The translations under genes were made by a program, and so were the position numbers. The notes beneath the pieces are model-generated. The model was not told the DNA's origin. It saw nothing but the letters and a program-made list of their open reading frames with translations, and made no database searches. From Candidatus Woesearchaeota archaeon (GTDB lineage Archaea; Nanobdellota; Nanobdellia; Woesearchaeales; UBA11576), in assembly GCA_019322385.1 (NCBI GenBank), contig JAHWIS010000088.1, positions 1 through 25,069 on the forward strand: a stretch of DNA of 25,069 nucleotides, written 5' to 3'. How positions within the stretch are numbered: the stretch's first letter is position 1; every line of letters starts with the position of its first letter. Positions 6,401 through 13,982 of the stretch are shown here, piece by piece.

Positions 6401-7435
6401 TTATATGAAATCCCCCAATCCTTTCTGCGACAACTTTGCCTGCGAATCCTTCAGCTTCTGTAGGGTATCCTCGACCCTAGTCTCGCTAAAGTCATGCTTC
6501 TTGCAGAGTATGTCCATTATCCTGTCATGGTCAAGTTCTTTCCACTCGAGCCTGTAATCCTTCTTGACAGGCATCTCCTTGAAAAGCTTGAATACATCCT
6601 TCCAGCTGTAATCGAAATACTCATCCCATTTGACCTGTTTGAATACTGCATCAAGGTCATCTCCATGTTTCTTTATCAGGTCCAAGGCTTTCTTAGGCCC
6701 TATGCCTTTGATGCCTCCTATGTTATAGTCTGTACCTACAAGGATGCCGAGCGCTATGAGCTGGTCCTGGGTCATGCCAAGAGACTTAAGGTTCTCATCA
6801 AGCTCGATGATCTGTGGTTTGACTGTCTCGTAAGAGAGCTTGTCCTTTTTCTTCTTCCTCTCTGAGATCGTCAGGTTCTGGACCATCCTCGGCACGCCGA
6901 AAAGCAGGCAGTCATAATCCTGCGATATCTCTGCAAATATATCCCCTTTCTCTACCATGTAAGCTGCCTGGGCCTCTCCTTCTGAAGGGGCCTTGACAAC
7001 AGGAAGGCCCAAAGCATCTATGACTGTGCTGGCCTCCTCAATCATCTCTGGAGTGAGCCTTGATGTGCGCATGCCGTATTTCTTCATACTCTCGACATCG
7101 CCGGATTTCTTTGCTTTATCATAACGCTCCTGCGCCTCCTGCTTAATGCCTGCACGGCGCTGCCTTTCTGCCTTCTTTAGCTCAGGAGGCTTACCATCAA
7201 AAACAAAAGCAAGCTTGATGCCGTAATGCATCAGCTTTGTGGTGCGGTGGAACAGGCCATTTAGATGAGAAGTGATATTGCCGCTGGAATCCATCAAAGG
7301 CGTACCGTCTGCCTGACGGATGGTTGATAAGAATTGATAAAGTATATTGTTTCCATCTACAACAAGCTTCTTGCCGGCCAGCTGCGGGATTGATATCTCT
7401 TTCTTTACAACAATATCTTTGAAGTTAACACCCAT
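6401..7435 (-). CDS. fen: Flap endonuclease 1 (FEN1)
   Basis: This 344-residue structure-specific nuclease removes 5' flaps in Okazaki-fragment processing and repair. All metal-binding acids sit at the canonical numbers: D27 (VDGNN), D80 (FVFDGKPP), E152 and E154 (SEGEAQAAY), D173 and D175 (SQDYD) and D236 (GTDYN). The GIGPKKAL helix-hairpin-helix follows. The extreme C-terminus SQKGLGDFI fits a PCNA-interacting peptide (Q, L, F at positions 1, 4, 7), with isoleucine in place of the last aromatic residue. Ribosome site AGAGGTG lies just before the ATG. It is the second gene of the operon, 21 bases after the winged-helix/nuclease-like gene. Confidence 0.97.
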   Translation of the reverse strand: MGVNFKDIVVKKEISIPQLAGKKLVVDGNNILYQFLSTIRQADGTPLMDSSGNITSHLNGLFHRTTKLMHYGIKLAFVFDGKPPELKKAERQRRAGIKQEAQERYDKAKKSGDVESMKKYGMRTSRLTPEMIEEASTVIDALGLPVVKAPSEGEAQAAYMVEKGDIFAEISQDYDCLLFGVPRMVQNLTISERKKKKDKLSYETVKPQIIELDENLKSLGMTQDQLIALGILVGTDYNIGGIKGIGPKKALDLIKKHGDDLDAVFKQVKWDEYFDYSWKDVFKLFKEMPVKKDYRLEWKELDHDRIMDILCKKHDFSETRVEDTLQKLKDSQAKLSQKGLGDFI

Positions 7436-7456
7436 AATACACCTCTTTTGATCACT

Positions 7457-8560
7457 CTATTCAATCTTCTTGACAAACATGCTCTTGAATTCCTTTCCCA
7501 GCAATTCCTTAGCAGTCTTTGTAAGGTCTCCCATGGTGAGGAAAAGGATGGGAAGCTTCTTCATCTGGCCATACACAAATGCTGTGGAGAGGTCTCCGTC
7601 GCTGACCTTTGATTTTGATTTTGCCTTGCAATAGTATTCAAGCGAGCCCACATTGCTTGGCAGATTTATTATGAAGTCGTATTCTGTGCCTTTCCTTATG
7701 TTAGTGAAATCAAGTATCTCGATGCCAGAGCTGTTGAAGAATGATCTTATCTTATTGAAGAACTCATCGTCTTCAGGAAATTCAAGGACTTTCACTTCAG
7801 GCTGCGGCTCTTCTTTCTTCTTCTCTATCTTCACCTTCTCATCTGTATCTATTGTTGTAGAGAACGAGACAGAAGTCTGGTATGAGAACTCAGGCACCTC
7901 ATCCTCATCCAATGTTGTCATCTTCACTGATGTGACTGGCTTTGGCGCCTCGACAACATGGGCAGGTGGTTTCTGCACTTCTGGCTTTGGAGGGGCGGGT
8001 GCTGGTCTTGGCTGTGCAGGTGCAGGCTGCACTGGCTTTTTCACATCTGCGAAAGTGGCCTGAACTTCCTTCTGAATAGGCTTTTCAGGCATCTTTGGAG
8101 GCTCTTGTTTTGCTGCCTTTGCGTTTATGTAATCCTTTATCAAGGTCTCTGCATCCTTGTCTGAAACACTATAGAATTTCCAGAACAGGTCTTTTTTGCT
8201 GTTGGCAGAGACCTCCAGGGGAACTGCAAAATCCTTGATCTCCCGCAATGCAACACGGCTCTGCGGGTCCTGGTCCCTGTCCCTAAGTATATTTGACTTT
8301 TTCAGGAGCTCAAAGACCCTATAATTCTTCTCAGTGAGCTTATGAGCAAATTTCTCAACAATGTGCTCCTGGCCAGTACAATAATAGAGAGGGGAACCTC
8401 CTATTTTCATTGAAGTGAGCATCAGTTTCTTCTGATCCACCATCTCAGAGAGCATTGCAGAAGCAAAAAGCACATCAGTGCGCAATTCCTTGTTTATCTG
8501 TGCTGGAAGCAAAGGCCCTTTTTCTTTCACAATAGCAAGAATTTTCTCACGGTTGTCCAT
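7457..8560 (-). CDS. Winged-helix protein with a proline-rich linker and a restriction-endonuclease-like C-terminal domain
   Basis: The 367-residue protein begins with a winged-helix-like domain (residues 1-65: EKILAIVKEKGPLLPAQINK, a recognition-like helix, then a wing ending LYYCTG). A helical stretch to about 150 and a low-complexity Pro/Ala/Lys linker (about 155-215) follow. The C-terminal domain (about 265-367) resembles the Mrr/PD-(D/E)xK fold: GIEILDFTNIRKGTEYDFIINLP, LEYYCKAK, then a helix and PILFLTMGDLTKTAKELL. D295 and K312 could be catalytic, but the usual acid or glutamine before xK is a tyrosine (Y310), so activity is doubtful. It heads the operon with FEN1, suggesting a DNA-repair or nucleic-acid role. 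The family is not recognised by name. Confidence 0.65.
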   Translation of the reverse strand: MDNREKILAIVKEKGPLLPAQINKELRTDVLFASAMLSEMVDQKKLMLTSMKIGGSPLYYCTGQEHIVEKFAHKLTEKNYRVFELLKKSNILRDRDQDPQSRVALREIKDFAVPLEVSANSKKDLFWKFYSVSDKDAETLIKDYINAKAAKQEPPKMPEKPIQKEVQATFADVKKPVQPAPAQPRPAPAPPKPEVQKPPAHVVEAPKPVTSVKMTTLDEDEVPEFSYQTSVSFSTTIDTDEKVKIEKKKEEPQPEVKVLEFPEDDEFFNKIRSFFNSSGIEILDFTNIRKGTEYDFIINLPSNVGSLEYYCKAKSKSKVSDGDLSTAFVYGQMKKLPILFLTMGDLTKTAKELLGKEFKSMFVKKIE

Positions 8561-8581
8561 GAACGAAAATTAGTTGCTTTT

Positions 8582-8591
8582 GTATATAAAG
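8582..8591 (-). promoter_or_regulatory. TATA box of the FEN1 operon
   Basis: On the minus strand CTTTATATAC lies 21 bases before the ATG at 8560. This places transcription start at or beside the start codon of the first gene, with FEN1, the transporter and Trm5 downstream. Confidence 0.65.
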
Positions 8592-8626
8592 TTTGTTGTG
8601 TTTAAAAACAAAGAAACAGAAAGGAT

Positions 8627-9247
8627 TTACGGCCTGACCCAGCGGATCTCATAGTAAGTGACGTCACCTTCATCGTCGACAACACCGATAAGCAGGCGCT
8701 TCTTTGTGCTGTGGGCAACGCGGTTCTTTGCGCTGAACTCGTACCATGTCAGGTGCTCGCCCTCATGCACTGGATAGACAATCCATCTGGCGTGATCCTC
8801 ACCAGGCTTGACACCGCGGTCATAGACGCGGAAGTCTGCACCGAATTTCAATGCTGTCTTTATGATGTAGCCGCGATTCCTCATGTCCTTGAACACGCAG
8901 TAGCGTATCCAGAAATTCGGCTCTACCTTTTTTGCCTTCTTTACAAAAGAATCAAAAGAGATGGCCTTTTTCCTTCCATCAATGACCTTTAGGCGACCTT
9001 TCTCCATGAGGTAAAGAGCCTCAAGCAGAGAGAGCTGGATTTTGCCTTCATCTATGACATTGCCGTACCTGCTCTGGTTATAGAGCTCTCTAGCTTCATC
9101 AGTAGGTTCAGTGATTACTCGCTCGCGTGCAAGAACAGCAGAAACAACTGACTTTGGCTTTTTGGGCTCTGTCTCTTTAGCCTTCTTAGCCTTTGCAGCC
9201 GCTTTTGCGGTCTCTGCAGGCGCCTCGGCTTTCTTTTTCCTAGGCAT
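8627..9247 (-). CDS. endA: tRNA-splicing endonuclease EndA
   Basis: This 206-residue splicing endonuclease cuts BHB-shaped exon-intron junctions in pre-tRNA. The catalytic domain contains FKDMRNRGYIIKTALKFGADFRVYDRG with Y142, then DHARWIVYPV with H152, and STKKRLLIGVVD with the catalytic lysine at 182-183, so the triad is complete. Length and the single catalytic domain suggest the homotetrameric type. The first 33 residues are a low-complexity Lys/Ala/Glu tail, unlike the compact start of most EndA. The frame stays open far upstream, but that part overlaps RNase Z and precedes the TATA box (9270-9278), so the start is the ATG at 9245-9247. Both introns of the tRNA-Leu in this window are plausible substrates. 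Confidence 0.93.
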   Translation of the reverse strand: MPRKKKAEAPAETAKAAAKAKKAKETEPKKPKSVVSAVLARERVITEPTDEARELYNQSRYGNVIDEGKIQLSLLEALYLMEKGRLKVIDGRKKAISFDSFVKKAKKVEPNFWIRYCVFKDMRNRGYIIKTALKFGADFRVYDRGVKPGEDHARWIVYPVHEGEHLTWYEFSAKNRVAHSTKKRLLIGVVDDEGDVTYYEIRWVRP

Positions 9248-9269
9248 ATATTCAAGGGGTTTGGGGTGA

Positions 9270-9278
9270 TTTATAAAT
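9270..9278 (-). promoter_or_regulatory. TATA box of endA (divergent pair)
   Basis: ATTTATAAA (minus strand) lies 22 bases before the endA ATG. It fixes the start at 9247 and excludes the longer open frame. Confidence 0.65.
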
Positions 9279-9302
9279 GTTTGGCTCTGGCAATAGAGTA
9301 AA

Positions 9303-9311
9303 TATTTATAA
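9303..9311 (+). promoter_or_regulatory. TATA box of RNase Z (divergent pair)
   Basis: TATTTATAA (plus strand) lies 24 bases before the RNase Z ATG at 9336. Only about 25 bases separate it from the opposing endA box, so one regulator could affect both genes. Confidence 0.65.
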
Positions 9312-9335
9312 ACAAAAGAAGAACAAATCCAGGAC

Positions 9336-10244
9336 ATGATAGAAATAACGTTTTTAGGGACATCTGCCATGGTCCCTACAAAGGAAAGGAATGTAACTGG
9401 GATTTTCCTTAGATACAAGAACGAAGGCATATTGCTGGACTGTGGGGAAGGGACACAGAGGCAGATGAACATAGCAGGCATCAACAGGAACAGCGTGACA
9501 AAGATACTTGTCAGCCACTGGCATGGAGACCATGTGTCAGGCATCGTGGGCCTGTTGCAGACCATGGGAAACAAGGAGAAAAACCCAAAGATAGCGATAT
9601 ACGGGCCTAAAGGCACTAAAGAGCATGTCAAGCACATGATGGGGATGGTTATATTCGATGTTCAGGTAGAGCTTGAGGTGCATGAGCTAGTGCCAAAGAA
9701 GAATGAAATACTTACAGCTCTGGAGACAGATGATTATGTTGTAGAGTGCGCTGCAATGGATCACAAGATACCCTGCATAGGGTACAGCTTTATTGAGAAG
9801 GACAGGCTGAATATAGATGTTGACAAGCAGAAGAAGCTAGGGGTAAAGGACGGGCCTCATCTGCGGAAGCTCAAGGAAGGAAAGACCATCAAGTACAAAG
9901 GTAAAGAGATCAAGCCTGAAGACGTGACTTATGTGGTGGAAGGCAAAAAAATCACGTACATAGCAGATACTGCTGCTTGCGAGAACGCTGCAAAGCTTGC
10001 AAAAGAGGCTGATGTGATGATATCAGAGTCAGCATATGCTGCAAATCTGCAGGAAAAGGCAGATGAGTATAAGCATCTGACAGCAAAGGACGCTGCAATG
10101 CTGGCAAGCCAAGCAGATGTCAAGAAGCTCATCCTGACGCATTTCTCGCAGAGATACAAGACAGTCGAAGAGATCGAAGAGGATGCAAAGACAATATTCC
10201 CAGAGACTGCCTGTGCATTTGATTTCATGAAGATAAAGGTCTGA
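9336..10244 (+). CDS. rnz: RNase Z (tRNA 3'-processing endonuclease)
   Basis: This 302-residue short-form RNase Z cuts precursor tRNAs after the discriminator base, which is needed here because neither tRNA gene encodes CCA. The zinc motif SHWHGDH is at residues 60-66, preceded by FLGTSAMVPTKERNVTGI and LLDCGEGTQRQM, which are typical of the family. Further ligands are in AAMDHKIPCIGYSF, YIADTA and LTHFSQRY. Length matches the short bacterial/archaeal form (about 300-310). It is leaderless and transcribed divergently from endA, the other tRNA-maturation nuclease. Confidence 0.96.
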   Translation: MIEITFLGTSAMVPTKERNVTGIFLRYKNEGILLDCGEGTQRQMNIAGINRNSVTKILVSHWHGDHVSGIVGLLQTMGNKEKNPKIAIYGPKGTKEHVKHMMGMVIFDVQVELEVHELVPKKNEILTALETDDYVVECAAMDHKIPCIGYSFIEKDRLNIDVDKQKKLGVKDGPHLRKLKEGKTIKYKGKEIKPEDVTYVVEGKKITYIADTAACENAAKLAKEADVMISESAYAANLQEKADEYKHLTAKDAAMLASQADVKKLILTHFSQRYKTVEEIEEDAKTIFPETACAFDFMKIKV

Positions 10245-10305
10245 CAGTAGTATTCTCGACGGAAAATAGTTTCCGGTTTTTATTCTTGCATGATGATAAT
10301 AAATC

Positions 10306-10313
10306 TTTAAATA
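10306..10313 (+). promoter_or_regulatory. TATA box of the 48-residue protein gene
   Basis: TTTAAATA lies 26 bases before the ATG at 10340. This supports the short open frame as a real, leaderless gene. Confidence 0.6.
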
Positions 10314-10339
10314 AGATTAGGTAAGACATTCAGTATAGG

Positions 10340-10486
10340 ATGGAAAAACCAAGCTGGCAACAGAGACGGTCTCCTGAAGAGACGTTTGATGACAAGGTCA
10401 GGCAGCTCATGTACAAGCGCAAGATAACATATCAGGAAGCTTCAGAGCTTGTGAAGAAAGGCCAGAGATCCATCATGGAATTCTGA
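10340..10486 (+). CDS. 48-residue conserved-looking small protein
   Basis: A short open frame runs from ATG 10340 to TGA 10484-10486. The product is basic and soluble. The first part (MEKPSWQQRRSPEETFDDK) is polar, and the second (VRQLMYKRKITYQEASELVKKG) looks like two helices with a turn, reminiscent of a small helix-turn-helix or KilA-like helix pair. The C-terminus is RSIMEF. A good TATA box at leaderless distance and a gap that fits exactly between RNase Z and Hjc support it as a gene. No function can be assigned. It could be a nucleic-acid-binding microprotein. Confidence 0.6.
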   Translation: MEKPSWQQRRSPEETFDDKVRQLMYKRKITYQEASELVKKGQRSIMEF

Positions 10487-10531
10487 TTTGGATAAATATT
10501 GATTATATATTATAAGCAGAAGAGCACAATG

Positions 10532-10539
10532 TATTTAAT
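10532..10539 (+). promoter_or_regulatory. TATA box of hjc
   Basis: TATTTAAT ends 22 bases before the ATG at 10562. This supports that start rather than the 21-codon-longer open frame. Confidence 0.5.
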
Positions 10540-10561
10540 GTCAGAAGTCTTTTTTTATTCT

Positions 10562-10951
10562 ATGTCTCGGAAATCAAAAGGGATAAATGCAGAAAGGGAG
10601 CTTATACACCTTTTCTGGAAGAACAGCTGGAGCGCTTGTAGGATAGCTGGAAGCGGATCTGCGAGGTATCCCTCACCTGATGTGATTGCTGGAAACAATG
10701 TGCGCAAGCTCGCGATAGAATGCAAAGTGACAAGGGATGTGCGCCAGTACCTTACAGGCAAAGAGATAGATGAGCTCAAGGAGTTCTCCAAAGTGTTCGG
10801 CGCAGAGCCATGGGTAGGTGTGAAGTTCAACAATGTGGATTGGTATTTCCTTACGCTTGAAGATATCAAGGATGCAGGGGAAGGCTATTCTGTATCGCTT
10901 GAGATGGCTAAGCGCAGGGGTTTTCTTTTTGACGAGCTGATAAAACAATAG
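10562..10951 (+). CDS. hjc: Holliday junction resolvase Hjc
   Basis: This 129-residue archaeal resolvase cuts four-way DNA junctions in recombination and repair. The start MSRKSKGINAERELIHLFW carries catalytic E11. SGSARYPSPDVIAG gives D40, and LAIECKVT gives E53 and K55, so the full E/D/ExK set of the PD-(D/E)xK fold is present. The later WVGVKFNNVDWYFLTLED matches the family's conserved strand pair. Length agrees with Hjc (about 120-135). The frame is open further upstream, but homologues begin near here and the promoter fits. Confidence 0.93.
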   Translation: MSRKSKGINAERELIHLFWKNSWSACRIAGSGSARYPSPDVIAGNNVRKLAIECKVTRDVRQYLTGKEIDELKEFSKVFGAEPWVGVKFNNVDWYFLTLEDIKDAGEGYSVSLEMAKRRGFLFDELIKQ

Positions 10952-10985
10952 GTATAGCGGCATTTCAGGGTTTCTTACGAAAAAA

Positions 10986-10993
10986 TTAATAAA
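10986..10993 (+). promoter_or_regulatory. TATA-like box of the voltage-sensor-like gene
   Basis: TTAATAAA lies 22 bases before the ATG at 11016. A closer ATG at 11011 runs into a stop after two codons and is not used. Confidence 0.45.
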
Positions 10994-11015
10994 GCTCTTA
11001 AAACAAGATAATGGT

Positions 11016-11660
11016 ATGAAGAGGTGGATACATAAAATAGAGGTGATAGTGGACAAGGCAATACCGCCTGCGCTTATAGTTCTTCTTGCAGTGATTGTAT
11101 TGGACCTGGGATTCTCTGAATTTGTTGAAGAGCACCATCTGCACCCATACGTCCTTATTGTAGACTATATCATAATAGGCATATTTGTTGTTGACCTTAT
11201 CTTTAAGTACAACAGGACAAGACATGTATCCAAGTTCGTAAAGAAATACTGGCTGGACATACTGGCTGTATTCCCTTTCTTCCTTGTCTTCAGACTGTTC
11301 GAGCTTGCAGCCGGGGCATTCTCATTCGTGGTGAGCGAGAGTGCCCAGACAGTCCAGGCAATAGTGCATGAAGGCCTCGAAGTTGAGAAAGAGGGAGCTA
11401 AAATATTCAGGGAAGCAGAGAAGTTCGCCAAAGAGGGAAGCAGGGTGGCGCGAGGGGCAGAGAAAGTCTCGAAACTCAGCAGATCTGCAAGGTTCATGAG
11501 ATTCCTCAGGCCTATATTGAGGCTTCCAAGGTTCATCAAGGCAATACCAAGGATGATGCACTTCTATGCAAAGCCTACTGGAGAGCATCATGTGCATGAG
11601 TTCATGCCGAAGCATCGAAAAGGAAATAAAGGGAAAAAGACGGAAAAGAAAAAGAAATGA
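11016..11660 (+). CDS. Voltage-sensor-like membrane protein without a pore domain
   Basis: The 214-residue protein has an S1-like helix (about 17-33, containing D30) and an S2-like helix (46-64, with D50 and D60). An S3-like helix (78-95) is entered by KFVKKYWLDILAVFPFFLVF, close to the S2-S3 region of voltage-gated channels. A polar helical insert spans about 105-150. An S4-like stretch follows with basic residues at 156, 159, 162, 165, 169, 172 and 175, nearly every third position. The protein then ends in a His/Lys-rich cytosolic tail, and no pore helices or selectivity filter follow. It could be a stand-alone sensor, a proton channel or the sensor subunit of a complex. Function is inference. 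It ends one base before the convergent ABC ATPase stop. Confidence 0.7.
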   Translation: MKRWIHKIEVIVDKAIPPALIVLLAVIVLDLGFSEFVEEHHLHPYVLIVDYIIIGIFVVDLIFKYNRTRHVSKFVKKYWLDILAVFPFFLVFRLFELAAGAFSFVVSESAQTVQAIVHEGLEVEKEGAKIFREAEKFAKEGSRVARGAEKVSKLSRSARFMRFLRPILRLPRFIKAIPRMMHFYAKPTGEHHVHEFMPKHRKGNKGKKTEKKKK

Positions 11661-11661
11661 T

Positions 11662-12828
11662 TCACGCTTTTTTCGGTAATGCTTTGATAAGCTTTTCCCT
11701 GACCCGCTTGACCAACAATTCTCTTTTTGTATCGACCTCTTTCAAGGTCTTGACAAGGCTCTTCAGTTTTGCGAACTCTTCTTTTGTCTTTTCCATGAAC
11801 TCCTTCCGGTTCATGATATGCCTGTCCCTTGACAACTCGCTTGACAACTCTGCTATCTGGTCGCAAATCGTATCTATCTTATCCTCAAGAAGCTCTTCTT
11901 TCTTAAGGTCTTTCTCAACAAACTCGTGATATTTCTTCAAAGAAACGCGCATCAGTTTCTTTGTCTCTGCAACAAAATCATCATCCTTGATGTCCATGAA
12001 CTTCACCTCATTTGCAGCGCGCCTTATGATCTCCAGATGCGCAGTGTCCTCCTCTATCCCTTTGGGTGTTGCAAGAAGGCTAAGCGCCTTGTTCATGTTC
12101 TTTATCAGTCCTCGTATCTTTGACTCTATGAATTCAAGCGTGAACTCCTCTTTTCCGACTATCCTGCCATCTGTAAGATGGATTGTCCTGTCTGCCTGCG
12201 CAGCAAATTCCTTCTCATGCGTTATCATGATAATTGTCTTGCCAGTTTCTTTGTTTATCTTTTTAAAAAGATCCACAACCTGCTGCGATGACTTGCTGTC
12301 GAGAGTGCCTGTAGGCTCGTCAGCAAGGATTATAAGAGGGTCATTGGACAATGCCCTTGCTATCGACACAAGCTGCATCTGACCACCAGATATCTGCGAT
12401 GGCTTATTGTATATCCTATGCTCAAGCTTTATTGTCCTTGCCAGCTCCAATGCTTTTTTTGCAGTCTTTTTTTCGTCAGTTCTTGCGATCATCATCGGAA
12501 GCCTGATATTCTCCAGCACTGTAAGCTCTGGAAGCAGGTTGAAGAACTGGAATACCCTGCCTATCTTATTAAGCCTGAATTCTGTCCTTTTCAACTCGCT
12601 CAGAGTTGATGTGTCTGTGCCATTTATGAGAACCTTGCCTGAATCAGGAGTGTCAATGAGGCCTATCTGGTTGAAGAGAGTTGTCTTTCCGCTGCCAGAT
12701 GCTCCTGTGATCGCGACAAACTCCCCTTTCTCTACCTTGAATGATATGCCTTTTAGGACCTGCGTCGTCACTTCGCCTATCTTAAATTCCTTTTTCACAT
12801 TCCTCACATCAATCATTGTCTCGCTCAT
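11662..12828 (-). CDS. MacB/LolD-type ABC transporter ATPase with a C-terminal coiled-coil extension
   Basis: Residues 1-230 are a standard MacB/LolD ATPase: Walker A GASGSGKTTL, Q-loop region GRVFQFFNLLPELTVLENIRLP, signature ISGGQMQLVSIARAL, Walker B IILADEPTG, H-loop ITHE. Residues from about 235 to 388 form a helical, charged extension with long coiled-coil stretches that is absent from ordinary LolD/MacB ATPases (usually about 220-240 residues). The start overlaps the permease stop (ATGA), so the two are translationally coupled. The partner is an FtsX-type permease, so the system likely does mechanical work on an envelope protein or lipid rather than classic solute transport. The role of the extension is unknown. 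Confidence 0.9.
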   Translation of the reverse strand: MSETMIDVRNVKKEFKIGEVTTQVLKGISFKVEKGEFVAITGASGSGKTTLFNQIGLIDTPDSGKVLINGTDTSTLSELKRTEFRLNKIGRVFQFFNLLPELTVLENIRLPMMIARTDEKKTAKKALELARTIKLEHRIYNKPSQISGGQMQLVSIARALSNDPLIILADEPTGTLDSKSSQQVVDLFKKINKETGKTIIMITHEKEFAAQADRTIHLTDGRIVGKEEFTLEFIESKIRGLIKNMNKALSLLATPKGIEEDTAHLEIIRRAANEVKFMDIKDDDFVAETKKLMRVSLKKYHEFVEKDLKKEELLEDKIDTICDQIAELSSELSRDRHIMNRKEFMEKTKEEFAKLKSLVKTLKEVDTKRELLVKRVREKLIKALPKKA

Positions 12829-13982
12829 GTCCTCATGGCCTCCACCATGTCGATCTTCGCAGCCCGGTAGGCAGGATAAAGAGAAGCTAATATTGAAACA
12901 AAAATCGTAATCCCTGACGCCATAATTGCGGCATACGGGTTGAAAGTAAATGTAAACACCCTTCCTGCTTCTGCTATGAACCAGGGATGCATCTCCAAAT
13001 AAGACGTGACAAGATAACTAATTGCGATTCCTATAGATGAGGCGATAATACCATAAATTACTCCTTGAATTATGTATATTGACATCACAGAACTGTTTTT
13101 TGTGCCAACTGCCTTCAATATTGCGATAATCCTTGTCTTGCTGATAACATTCACGTAAAAAAGAGTTGTTTCCATCAATGCTCCTATTATCAAACCCAAC
13201 ACCACAAGAAGCCGCAGTATGTTTGTCACGATTTTAAGTGTTCTCATAAAACCTGGGAATTCCTCTTCTGCTGACCTAATAGTATCGCTGATTCCCTGTT
13301 GGTATACGAGTGTTTTTGTATACTGGGCCAAGCTTCTATCTTCCAGTGATACTAAGATATTAGTAGCAACATTTCCGACTGAAAGATCTCTTTGCAAATC
13401 ATTAATATTCACCAATACTGACCGCCAGCTATAATAACCTGCTGCCTGTGTTACGCCGACCACTTCATATTTAGTTATTTTGCCGTTTGTATATATAATT
13501 TCAACAGATTCTCCCACACCCACGTCCAAGTCACGCGCCACATGCATACCAAGCACAACTTTGTTCCTATCACTGTCCCGCAGAAAACTTCCTGAAAACA
13601 ATGTCTTGTCAATATTGGTTACTTTTGCATCATCAGAAGGGACAAATCCGACTATATCAACGTCCCGCCCCCTGGACCCTTTAGTAACTCTACCAAATGT
13701 TGCCAATCTTTTTGAAACACCGTCGACCCCCTCTATTGTACGTATCCTATCTGCCTTGCTGTCAATATCTTCAATGTAATCTGCCTTTTCTTTCGGTCTT
13801 ATTGTCAAATCACCTAAGTGAAGTTCCAAATAGGTGCCGTACATCAAATCTTCAACACCATTGACAAATGCGTCCCCTATTATGTAATTGCTCGTGCCCA
13901 TAACCAAAGCAATCACTATGATGACTGACACTACTTTATTGGTTTTTAATCCTCTGAGGGCAAGAAGAACTTCAGGCTTCAT
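12825..13982 (-). CDS. FtsX/MacB-type ABC permease
   Basis: This 385-residue permease has the FtsX layout. One N-terminal helix (about 18-38) is followed by a large extracytoplasmic domain (about 40-250, with the MacB-like VDGVSKRLATFGRV and VVLGMHVARDL). Three C-terminal helices lie at about 253-280, 305-330 and 350-372. The ending ASLYPAYRAAKIDMVEAMRT is the family's conserved C-terminal signature, and ISKTRIIAILKAVGTKNSSV is the coupling segment that meets the ATPase. It overlaps the ATPase gene by four bases and is itself overlapped by the preceding surface-protein gene, so the three genes form one unit. Confidence 0.92.
   Translation of the reverse strand: MKPEVLLALRGLKTNKVVSVIIVIALVMGTSNYIIGDAFVNGVEDLMYGTYLELHLGDLTIRPKEKADYIEDIDSKADRIRTIEGVDGVSKRLATFGRVTKGSRGRDVDIVGFVPSDDAKVTNIDKTLFSGSFLRDSDRNKVVLGMHVARDLDVGVGESVEIIYTNGKITKYEVVGVTQAAGYYSWRSVLVNINDLQRDLSVGNVATNILVSLEDRSLAQYTKTLVYQQGISDTIRSAEEEFPGFMRTLKIVTNILRLLVVLGLIIGALMETTLFYVNVISKTRIIAILKAVGTKNSSVMSIYIIQGVIYGIIASSIGIAISYLVTSYLEMHPWFIAEAGRVFTFTFNPYAAIMASGITIFVSILASLYPAYRAAKIDMVEAMRT

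Noticed and set aside
9248..9637. N-terminal extension of the endA open frame by about 130 codons
   Set aside because: It overlaps RNase Z on the other strand and lies upstream of the endA TATA box, and the extra residues do not resemble any EndA part.
12407..12910. Long plus-strand open frame opposite the ABC ATPase
   Set aside because: It is antisense to a well-supported ATPase with all its motifs; the translation is serine/leucine-rich, as expected of a shadow frame.
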